A DNA stretch of 64,000 bases from JAVVHH01 sp964613945 (GTDB lineage Bacteria; Pseudomonadota; Alphaproteobacteria; Acetobacterales; Acetobacteraceae), in assembly GCA_964613945.1 (NCBI GenBank), contig CAZTJC010000008.1, positions 62,001-126,000 on the forward strand, read 5' to 3'. The translations under genes were made by a program, and so were the position numbers. Positions 58,395-64,000 of this stretch are shown here, one piece after another (within the stretch, counting starts at the first letter, position 1; each line of letters begins with the position of its first letter). The notes under the pieces were generated by a model that was not told where the DNA came from, did no database searches, and saw only the letters and a program-made list of their open reading frames with translations.

Positions 58395-59195
58395 TTACGC
58401 CGGGACCTGCTCGGGAGCGCTCTCGGGCTCAGCCTGCAGCGCCTCGGGCGGGATGGCGTCCGGCGGCAGTTCCTCCGAAGCACCCATGTCGCGGCCCGAC
58501 GCAACCATCTCGGCGCTGATGCCGTCCAGCACGGCGCCGGCGATCAGGTCGCAATACATGGTGATGGCGCGGATCGCGTCGTCATTGCCCGGAATCGGAT
58601 AGGTGACGCCGGTCGGGTCGGAGTTGCTGTCCAGCACGGCGATGACGGGGATGCCAAGCTTGGTGGCTTCTTCGACTGCGAGCTTCTCCTTGTTGGTGTC
58701 GATCACGAACAGGATGTCCGGCAGGCCGCCCATGTCCTTGATGCCGCCCAGCGCGCGCTCGAGCTTCTCGCGGTCGCGGGTTATGTCGAGGACTTCCTTC
58801 TTGGTCAGACCCTGGATGTCGCCGGCCAGCATGTCGTCGATCTGGCGCAGGCGCTTGATGGAGCCCGTGATCGTCTTCCAGTTGGTCAGCATGCCGCCGA
58901 GCCAGCGGTGGTTGACGTAGTACTGGCCGCAGCGGCGGGCGCTGTCGGCGACGTATTCGGCCGCGGCGCGCTTGGTGCCGACGAACAGCACGCGGCCACC
59001 GGCGGCGGTGGTGTCGCGCACGGCCTTGAGCGCGCGGTCCAGCATCGGCACGGTCTGCTGCAGGTCGATGATGTGGACCTGGTTGCGGATGCCGAAGATG
59101 TACGGCGACATGCGCGGGTTCCAACGGCGGGTGTGGTGGCCGAAGTGAACGCCGGCTTCGAGAAGTTGACGCAGAGTGAAATCGGGCATCGCCAT
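58395..59195 (-). CDS. rpsB: 30S ribosomal protein S2
   Basis: S2 binds the 30S neck and is needed for S1 attachment. The protein is 266 aa: the conserved core (QLLEAGVHFGHHTRRWNPRM through LPDILFVIDTNKEKLAVEEA) plus an acidic Pro/Glu-rich C-terminal tail. The frame starts at 59285 with an Arg/Pro-rich stretch that is not S2; the ATG at 59195 gives the standard N-terminus with AAGGAA upstream. It heads the translation-envelope cluster; a hairpin lies in its leader. Confidence 0.97.
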   Translation of the reverse strand: MAMPDFTLRQLLEAGVHFGHHTRRWNPRMSPYIFGIRNQVHIIDLQQTVPMLDRALKAVRDTTAAGGRVLFVGTKRAAAEYVADSARRCGQYYVNHRWLGGMLTNWKTITGSIKRLRQIDDMLAGDIQGLTKKEVLDITRDREKLERALGGIKDMGGLPDILFVIDTNKEKLAVEEATKLGIPVIAVLDSNSDPTGVTYPIPGNDDAIRAITMYCDLIAGAVLDGISAEMVASGRDMGASEELPPDAIPPEALQAEPESAPEQVPA

Positions 59196-59300
59196 GAGGG
59201 CGGTTCCTTTCCGTGTTGTCCGGTTGAGCCTCCGTGGGGTCAGGCCTCTCGGCACCGGAACCGGATCATTGACCCGGAAAGGCACCCCACGTGTGAATTA

Positions 59301-59328
59301 CCTGCGTGATCGCTTTCGATCACGCAGG
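59301..59328. promoter_or_regulatory. Perfect 12-bp inverted repeat in the rpsB leader region
   Basis: CCTGCGTGATCG, a 4-base loop CTTT, then CGATCACGCAGG, located about 105 bases upstream of rpsB on its template side and 105 bases before the LOV gene. No T-run follows on either strand. S2 is known to repress its own operon through the rpsB leader in other bacteria, so an autoregulatory RNA structure is plausible; a dimeric-repressor operator shared by the divergent genes is the alternative. Confidence 0.5.
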
Positions 59329-59432
59329 CGGGGCGCGTATGGCCGATTTGCGTGCAAAACACAAGGCGTTACGACCGGGACGGTGGACGCGCAGGCGTCT
59401 GCGGCAGTAGCTTCGGGGCAAACATCACAGGG

Positions 59433-60056
59433 ATGGAACGAATGGCCGGCCAAAATACCGAGCGCGGCTTGCTCCTCAACGGTCTGCTCGCCGCCATTCG
59501 CCTTAGCGCCGAACCGATGGTCGTGAGCGATCCGCACCAGCCCGACAATCCCCTCATTGCCGTGAACAAGTCGTTCGAGCAGCTGACGCTATATCCGGAA
59601 AGCGAACTGAGCGGCCGCAATTGCCGCTTCCTCCAGGGCGAGGAGACCGACCGCGACGCGGTGCGCCAACTCGGCACCACGCTCCGCCGCGGCAATGGCT
59701 GCGTGCAGTTCCTCACCAACTACCGCCGCGACGGCACCAGCTTCTACAATCTGCTGTTCATCTCGCCGGTCCACGGCCATGACGGGCAGCTACATTTCTT
59801 CTTCGCCAGCCAGTACAATCTCAATGCCGAGGGGGCGACGACGCCGAACGAGTTCCCGATCGGCCCGGCCCACATGCCGGAAGGCCAGCAAACCGAATTC
59901 CGCCTGCTGCTGCTCGACATCGCCCACGAGGTCGCCACCGCCCAGAGCACCGACTCGCTGCCCATCCGCGTCCGAGCGCTCGAGGCCGCCCTGGCTGCCT
60001 CCCGCGAGATCGCTCTCATGTCGACCCGGCTCAAGCCCGGCGTCATCCCTTTCTGA
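59433..60056 (+). CDS. Short LOV-domain blue-light photoreceptor
   Basis: A 207-aa cytosolic protein. Residues about 13-128 form a complete LOV (flavin-binding PAS) domain: photoactive C64 in GRNCRFLQ, N96 in NYRRDGT, N106 in FYNLLF and Q127 in the closing strand FFFASQ, i.e. the residues that bind FMN and form and sense the blue-light cysteinyl adduct. The rest (about 150-207) is a helical segment (LLLLDIAHEVATAQ, LEAALAASREIALMS) with no kinase, GGDEF or DNA-binding output domain. A start at 59442 is also possible. It is followed after 12 bases by an SDR gene on the same strand, probably co-transcribed. Signalling mode (dimer or partner binding by the tail) is inferred. Confidence 0.9.
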   Translation: MERMAGQNTERGLLLNGLLAAIRLSAEPMVVSDPHQPDNPLIAVNKSFEQLTLYPESELSGRNCRFLQGEETDRDAVRQLGTTLRRGNGCVQFLTNYRRDGTSFYNLLFISPVHGHDGQLHFFFASQYNLNAEGATTPNEFPIGPAHMPEGQQTEFRLLLLDIAHEVATAQSTDSLPIRVRALEAALAASREIALMSTRLKPGVIPF

Positions 60057-60068
60057 TCGGCATATCCT

Positions 60069-60815
60069 ATGAACCAACTTGATCTCGCCGGCCGTGTCGC
60101 CGTTGTCACCGGCGGCGCGCGCGGCATCGGCCGCGCCATCGCGGAACGCATGCTCGCCTCGGGCGCAAGCGTCGCGTTGTGGGATCGCGACGGTTCACAT
60201 GCGGAGAGCACCGCCGCCGCCTTGGGCGATCGTGCGAGTGCCCACGCTGTGGACCAGACCGACGAACGAGCCGTTCACGCCGCTGCGGAAGCAACGATCG
60301 CGCGACACGGCCGGGTCGACATCCTGGTCAACAACGCCGGCATCACCGGCGGCAACGCACCGACCTGGCAGCTGCCGAGCACGGAATGGCGTACGGTGCT
60401 CGAGGTCAACCTGGTCGGGCCATACCTCGTCTCGTCCGCCCTGCTGCCGCACATGATCGCGGCGGGCTACGGCCGGGTCGTGAACATCGCATCGGTCGCC
60501 GGCAAGGAAGGCAATCCGAACGCGAGCCATTACAGCGCCAGCAAGGCAGGGCTGATCGCGCTGACCAAGTCGCTCGGCAAGGAGCTGGCCGGCAGCGGCG
60601 TCCTGGTCAATTGCGTCACCCCCGCCGCGGCGAAGACGGAATTGTTCGCGCAGATGAGCGAAACGCAGATCGCCTATATGCTGTCCAAGATTCCGATGAA
60701 CCGCTTCGTGACGGTCGAGGAGATCGCCGCCCTGGCCTGCTGGCTCGCCACCGAGGACTGCTCGTTCAGCACCGGCGGCGTGTTCGATGTCAGCGGCGGG
60801 CGCGCGACCTACTGA
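60069..60815 (+). CDS. SDR family oxidoreductase (FabG-like)
   Basis: A 248-aa NAD(P)-dependent short-chain dehydrogenase. TGGARGIG (residues about 15-22) is the nucleotide-binding motif, NNAGI is the structural motif, and the catalytic Ser (NIASVAGKEG) and YSASK (Tyr/Lys) complete the active site. The sequence ends in a typical GGVFDVSGGRATY tail. Closest in kind to 3-oxoacyl-ACP reductase-like SDRs, but the substrate cannot be read. It lies 12 bases behind the LOV gene. Its 3' end overlaps the convergent lipoprotein gene by 26 bases. Confidence 0.92.
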   Translation: MNQLDLAGRVAVVTGGARGIGRAIAERMLASGASVALWDRDGSHAESTAAALGDRASAHAVDQTDERAVHAAAEATIARHGRVDILVNNAGITGGNAPTWQLPSTEWRTVLEVNLVGPYLVSSALLPHMIAAGYGRVVNIASVAGKEGNPNASHYSASKAGLIALTKSLGKELAGSGVLVNCVTPAAAKTELFAQMSETQIAYMLSKIPMNRFVTVEEIAALACWLATEDCSFSTGGVFDVSGGRATY

Positions 60816-61866
60816 CGGGGGCAGGCTCCGCAGGACGATCGTAGCGGGCCTTCAGCGCCGATGCGACGTCCTGCTCCGCGTCCGCAGCGCGCGGCACGTA
60901 GGCGCCTAGCCCGAAGAAGTCATAGGTAACTCCGGCATAGCGCCGCACGTCGACGCGTGAACCGGCTTGTTGTAGGTTCGCCGCCAGCGTTTCGGCTTGA
61001 GACCGCAACGGATCGATGTCGGCCAGCACGACCATTGTGGGCGGCATGCCAGCCAGGTCGCGCCGGGCCACCAGGTCCAGCCGCGGATCGGCCAGGTTGT
61101 CCGGAGCGTATTGATCTTGCGCCCAACGCACGGTCGCGCGCGTCAGGGGTTGGCTGCCGCCGTATTCGCGCATGCTGGGCGTGTTCGTCGCCGTGCCCGC
61201 CCACGGCGTGATCAGCAGCAGGCCGTCGGGCACTGCCACATGCTGATCACGGGCTGTCAGCGCCGTTGAAAGTGCCAGGTTCGCGCCGGGCCCCTCGCCT
61301 GCCAGGATGACCCGGGTCGGGTCCGCGCCCCAACTCCGCATCTGGCCTCGGGCCCATTGATAGGCCGCGAGCGCATCGTCGTGAATGGCGGGGAAGCGTG
61401 CTTCCGGTGCCAGGCGCGGCCGCAAGCTCACAACTACCCAGCCGGTGCGGATGGAAAGCTGCCGTGCTGTTTCGTCTGCATCAGCGTCCCGCCGGGTCAC
61501 CCAGGTGCCGCCCGGGAAATAGACGATGACCGGCGTATTCTTGGCCAGCGCGGGCCGATACAGCGTCGCGCTGATCGACCCAGCGGCCCCGCTGGCAGCG
61601 GGCTGACTGAATTGGCTGACCTCGATACCAGGCGCCGGCAGACCCTGGACATTGAAGATGGCGTGCCCCGCCTCCACCAAGCTCGGTACGTCGCGCGCTT
61701 CCTGCAGGCTGACCGCCGATCGCTCCTTGGCGTTCATCGCCACGCGTTCGCTGAGGATGTCAGACATCTCGGCGGTCGGGGCCACTCCCGTCGCGGAAGG
61801 CGAGCCGCAGCCGGACAGAACCAACAACGCGGTTGCTGAAACTAAAGAAACAGGGAAGCGGTGCAT
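60790..61866 (-). CDS. Lipoprotein with alpha/beta-hydrolase fold lacking catalytic residues
   Basis: A 358-aa predicted lipoprotein: signal peptide with lipobox L-S-G-C20. The mature part follows the hormone-sensitive-lipase/alpha/beta-hydrolase-3 pattern (VIVYFPGGTW, SLRPRLAPEARFPA, QMRSWGADPTRVILAG). However, the nucleophile elbow that should be G-D-S-A-G reads G-E-G-P-G (G192 at the Ser position), the His of the HGF motif is Y315 (VTYDFF), and the oxyanion HGGG is PGGT. Only the acid D285 (DIDPLRSQ) remains. It is therefore probably not an esterase; a binding or scaffold role is inferred. Start at the ATG 61866 gives the signal peptide; upstream frame to 61917 does not. Confidence 0.82.
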   Translation of the reverse strand: MHRFPVSLVSATALLVLSGCGSPSATGVAPTAEMSDILSERVAMNAKERSAVSLQEARDVPSLVEAGHAIFNVQGLPAPGIEVSQFSQPAASGAAGSISATLYRPALAKNTPVIVYFPGGTWVTRRDADADETARQLSIRTGWVVVSLRPRLAPEARFPAIHDDALAAYQWARGQMRSWGADPTRVILAGEGPGANLALSTALTARDQHVAVPDGLLLITPWAGTATNTPSMREYGGSQPLTRATVRWAQDQYAPDNLADPRLDLVARRDLAGMPPTMVVLADIDPLRSQAETLAANLQQAGSRVDVRRYAGVTYDFFGLGAYVPRAADAEQDVASALKARYDRPAEPAPVSRSRARR

Positions 61867-61923
61867 CAGAAAACCGGGTTGTGGGCACCGCCACCCTGCC
61901 GTGTCAGGCTTGGGCAAACAAGC

Positions 61924-62082
61924 CTAGTTCAGTCGGCTACGCAGCTGCATGGGCGAGCTGGGCTCGGGCAAGTCACCACCCGGCGGATCGCTCAACGGCG
62001 GCACGTCGCTCGGCGGTGGCTCATAAACCGGCACGGGAACCGGTGTCGGCTGCGGTATCGGCTCTGGCATCTGGGCTTGCAT
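61924..62082 (-). CDS. Small proline-rich protein (52 aa)
   Basis: A 52-aa protein, about one-third proline (PIPQPTPVPVPVYEPPPSD), with no hydrophobic segment. AAGGAG eight bases before the ATG at 62082 supports expression; an earlier in-frame ATG at 62112 lacks this. Small PxPxP-rich proteins of this type are widespread in proteobacteria but uncharacterised. It lies 57 bases upstream of the lipoprotein gene on the same strand. Confidence 0.6.
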   Translation of the reverse strand: MQAQMPEPIPQPTPVPVPVYEPPPSDVPPLSDPPGGDLPEPSSPMQLRSRLN

Positions 62083-62159
62083 ATCGCCTGCTCCTTGGTT
62101 GCATGGGATCAACGCGGAGAAGTCGAGTGTGTTTCAGGAATATTAACGTTCACCTGCGC

Positions 62160-62189
62160 TTGACCTTGAACGGATAGGAAAACTAGCTT
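62160..62189 (+). promoter_or_regulatory. Candidate promoter of the small phage-like unit
   Basis: TTGACC at 62160-62165 and a weak -10 (TAGCTT at 62184-62189) are 18 bases apart, and place a start near 62196, about 25 bases before the GTG with its GGGA site. The -10 match is poor, so this is tentative. Confidence 0.3.
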
Positions 62190-62220
62190 AAGCGCGTTGA
62201 ACAGAACGGGAACAAAAGCC

Positions 62221-62412
62221 GTGACCCCGAGCCCAGCTGACGCTCTCGCCGCCGATATCTCGCAGTTCCGCAACGTCGTCTATGTGGTTCGCGGCAGACC
62301 CGGTCAGAATGACCGCCCTGCCCTTCCTGCCGGTCATCCCGTGAGTTGGGGCGCCATCACCGATGGCACCGTGCTCGATCACGCGACGTATCCATTTCCG
62401 GTGTTCAATTGA
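62221..62412 (+). CDS. Hypothetical protein (63 aa)
   Basis: A 63-aa protein with no signal peptide, membrane segment or recognised motif; the C-terminal half is rich in Gly, Pro and aromatic residues (GHPVSWGAITDGTVLDHATY). GTG at 62221 has GGGA eight bases upstream; a TTG at 62197 is a weaker choice. Its stop overlaps the TTG of the next gene (TTGA), so the two form a coupled pair. Confidence 0.5.
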   Translation: MTPSPADALAADISQFRNVVYVVRGRPGQNDRPALPAGHPVSWGAITDGTVLDHATYPFPVFN

Positions 62413-62933
62413 CAAATCCACATACGCCGGACGGGCTGCCGGCCACCGCCGCCTGGGTCATCGGCCGCCTCGAGGAGGCCGGCATCGCGCTGCTGGCGTT
62501 GCCCAATAGCGGGCCGAGCACCCGGCTCGCGCAGGGCGGCATGGAGTGGGTGCACAGCGCGGCGGAAAGCTACGGCGCAGCGAAGGCGAAGCTTCGGCCC
62601 GCCGCTCCCAGCGCCGCGCACATCACCCGCATGGACCAGACCTATGGCTGGGTGTCGCGCATTCCGGAGGACAAATACGTGTTGCGCCGGGTTGTAGGAG
62701 CCCGAAGCCTGGTCAACCCGATGACAGGGCGGCATCTGTATAGCTGGCGTCGTCTCGGCACGGCGGTCGGCGCCGACCACAAGGCGGTGCAGCGCTGGCA
62801 CGCACAAGGCATCGACATGCTCGTCGCCATCCTGAACGGCGCTGGCGACGAGCGTCGACCGGTGCGATCCTGCGCCACCCTAGCCCGCCTACGGGCGGCG
62901 AGCCCGAGCTTGGGCTTCCGGGCGGGCGCCTAG
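62409..62933 (+). CDS. DUF6362-like protein, phage-type
   Basis: A 174-aa protein. The region YGWVSRIPEDKYVLRRVVGAR and the following RHLYSWRRLGTAVGADHKAVQRWHAQGIDML look like a helix-turn-helix-type segment. This arrangement is what I associate with the DUF6362 family, often found near phage terminase genes; the family name is from memory and unverified. The TTG at 62409 overlaps the previous stop (TTGA). The upstream frame to 62346 is antisense-like. No other phage genes are visible in the window, so this may be a domesticated remnant. Confidence 0.6.
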   Translation: MTNPHTPDGLPATAAWVIGRLEEAGIALLALPNSGPSTRLAQGGMEWVHSAAESYGAAKAKLRPAAPSAAHITRMDQTYGWVSRIPEDKYVLRRVVGARSLVNPMTGRHLYSWRRLGTAVGADHKAVQRWHAQGIDMLVAILNGAGDERRPVRSCATLARLRAASPSLGFRAGA

Positions 62934-63346
62934 CGGAGAACGAGTGCAGCCTGGCGAAGGCGCTGCGTCATCGTGACCGCGCCCACGCCGGCCACCGCGA
63001 GTGCGAGTGCCCAACGGCCGTTGCTTTCCGTCGTCAGATCGACGCCACCGACCAAGAACAGGAACAGCGCCGATACCCAGAACAGCGCCGCTTTGCCGGC
63101 GCCGCCGCGCCGGATGACGCTGAGCGCCAGCACAACAAAGGTGGCGTAGATCCCGATCGCCAGCGCGCGCACCAAGTCCCGGCCCATCAGCGATAGATCG
63201 CCGATCGCTTCGCTGATCCGCCACAGCGCGACATGAAAGCTGTCGGCGACGCGGAACAGAAAATACTGCGGCCCGACCCAATAGGCCAATGCCGCCAGTG
63301 CCAATCCCGCCACCCAAGCGATCAAAACCGGATCACGCCGCTGCAT
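62930..63346 (-). CDS. Small multi-pass membrane protein
   Basis: A 138-aa protein with about four hydrophobic segments (LIAWVAGLALAALAYWVG, the IGIYATFVVLALSVI region, LFWVSALFLFLVGGV, LALAVAGVGAVTM). No known family recognised. GAGGGA seven bases before the ATG at 63346 sets the start; an upstream in-frame ATG at 63382 overlaps the hydrolase end. It lies 16 bases after that hydrolase gene, and its 3' end overlaps the DUF6362-like gene by four bases. Confidence 0.7.
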   Translation of the reverse strand: MQRRDPVLIAWVAGLALAALAYWVGPQYFLFRVADSFHVALWRISEAIGDLSLMGRDLVRALAIGIYATFVVLALSVIRRGGAGKAALFWVSALFLFLVGGVDLTTESNGRWALALAVAGVGAVTMTQRLRQAALVLR

Positions 63347-63362
63347 TGTCTGTTCCCTCACG

Positions 63363-64000
63363 TCACCGTCTCGCCAACTCAACCGTCACCGCCTTGGCGA
63401 GCCGGTCGATCGCCTGTCGCGCAGCCGGCACCACGCCGGCGAAGTCGGCGAAACCGTGCGGCAACGCCGTCTCTTCGAGCAGATGGGCGTTGACCCCTGC
63501 CTTTTGCAGGGCTGCCGCAAAAGCCCTGCCCTGATCCCGCAACGGGTCGAAACCGGCGGTCATGATCAACGCCGGCGACGCGCCGCCCAACTCGGCCCGG
63601 ATCGGCGACAGCCGAGGATCGCCTGGGTCCTGCTCCGGCGGGATCAGGAGCCGGGCACATTCCCGCATGCCCTCGGCGGTCAGCAGATAGCCCTCGTAGA
63701 ATGTGGTGACGCTGGGATACAGCCCGTCCTGATGCAGCATGTCGACGGCGGGGTAGAGCAGCACCTGCAGTTTCGCGCTGCCATCGACCGCCAGTGCCGC
63801 CGCCAGGTTCGCGCCCGCGCTATCGCCGCCGATCAGCCAAGGCCCCGCCCCTTGCGCCCGCGCCCAGCCCCAGGCTGCCGATGCATCGTCGAACGCCGCC
63901 GGAAACGGATGCTCCGGTGCCAACCGGTAATCCACGGAAGTGATGCGCAACCGTGCCCGCGCCGACAGCCGCCGGCATAGCGCGTCATGGGTATCGAGGC
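63363..64000 (-). CDS. Alpha/beta hydrolase-3 family esterase (5' partial at window end)
   Basis: Carboxylesterase of the hormone-sensitive-lipase group. The frame stays open to base 64000, so its N-terminus lies beyond the window. Visible parts: SVDYRLAPEHPFPAA, nucleophile elbow GGDSAGAN (Ser), acid in AGFDPLRDQG and His in ALPHGFADF. The HGGG segment is beyond the edge. The catalytic triad is intact, in contrast with the inactive-looking lipoprotein at 60790. It is followed by a small membrane protein gene. Confidence 0.9.
   Translation of the reverse strand, partial: LDTHDALCRRLSARARLRITSVDYRLAPEHPFPAAFDDASAAWGWARAQGAGPWLIGGDSAGANLAAALAVDGSAKLQVLLYPAVDMLHQDGLYPSVTTFYEGYLLTAEGMRECARLLIPPEQDPGDPRLSPIRAELGGASPALIMTAGFDPLRDQGRAFAAALQKAGVNAHLLEETALPHGFADFAGVVPAARQAIDRLAKAVTVELARR

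Overview
The window reads as a chromosome segment of a GC-rich alphaproteobacterium. GatCAB, LpxI, the YcjX/YcjF pair, the rpsB-to-lpxA gene order and the DUF6362-like and N-formylglutamate amidohydrolase families fit Rhodospirillales, most likely Acetobacteraceae; that placement is inference from gene content. Coding density is very high. No gap longer than about 240 bases lacks a gene. The larger gaps (21438-21619, 30907-31138, 34600-34836, 36442-36602, 59196-59432) hold tRNAs, promoters or hairpins. I see no insertion sequence, integrase, rRNA or CRISPR array.

Region 1 (1-16048, plus strand) is a seven-gene alpha-glucan/trehalose operon: glgE (5'-truncated by the window), a treS-maltokinase fusion, glgB, treZ, malQ, treY, otsA. 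Five of six junctions are 4-base ATGA overlaps. Together the genes encode three trehalose routes (TreS, TreY/TreZ, OtsA) plus the GlgE route that turns trehalose back into branched alpha-glucan. No otsB is visible.

Region 2 (16051-30906) is metabolic and transport. It holds a zinc alcohol dehydrogenase; a peptide-type ABC importer (binding protein and two permeases, no ATPases) coupled to a D-2-hydroxyacid dehydrogenase; a TauE/SafE-like membrane protein; a TPR protein with a glycosyltransferase-like C-terminus; an SsuABC/TauABC-like importer; an ABC-F ATPase; and malate synthase G. Region 3 (30907-37870) holds tRNA-Val(GAC), an N-formylglutamate amidohydrolase, a lytic transglycosylase, an acyl-CoA dehydrogenase, a stand-alone response regulator, a DUF5648-repeat protein behind an AT-rich promoter, tRNA-Ser(GCT), a glutathione transferase and a DoxX-like protein.

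Region 4 (37943-46036) holds gatCAB divergent from ruvX, a DUF808 protein, the ycjX-ycjF pair, gloA and lpxI. Region 5 (46309-59195, minus strand) is the conserved translation/envelope cluster, transcribed rpsB-tsf-pyrH-frr-uppS-cdsA-dxr-rseP-bamA-skp-lpxD-fabZ-lpxA. It couples translation factors, UMP kinase, isoprenoid and phospholipid precursors, outer-membrane assembly and lipid A synthesis. Many genes in this run start with GTG or TTG.

Region 6 (59196-64000) is accessory. It contains a short LOV blue-light photoreceptor with the full flavin-binding signature, paired with an SDR oxidoreductase; a lipoprotein with an alpha/beta-hydrolase fold that has lost its catalytic Ser and His; a tiny proline-rich protein; a two-gene phage-like unit; a small membrane protein; and an intact alpha/beta hydrolase cut by the window edge. 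The best candidates for new biology are the consolidated trehalose operon with its N-terminally extended GlgE, the LOV-SDR pair, and the hydrolase-like lipoprotein.
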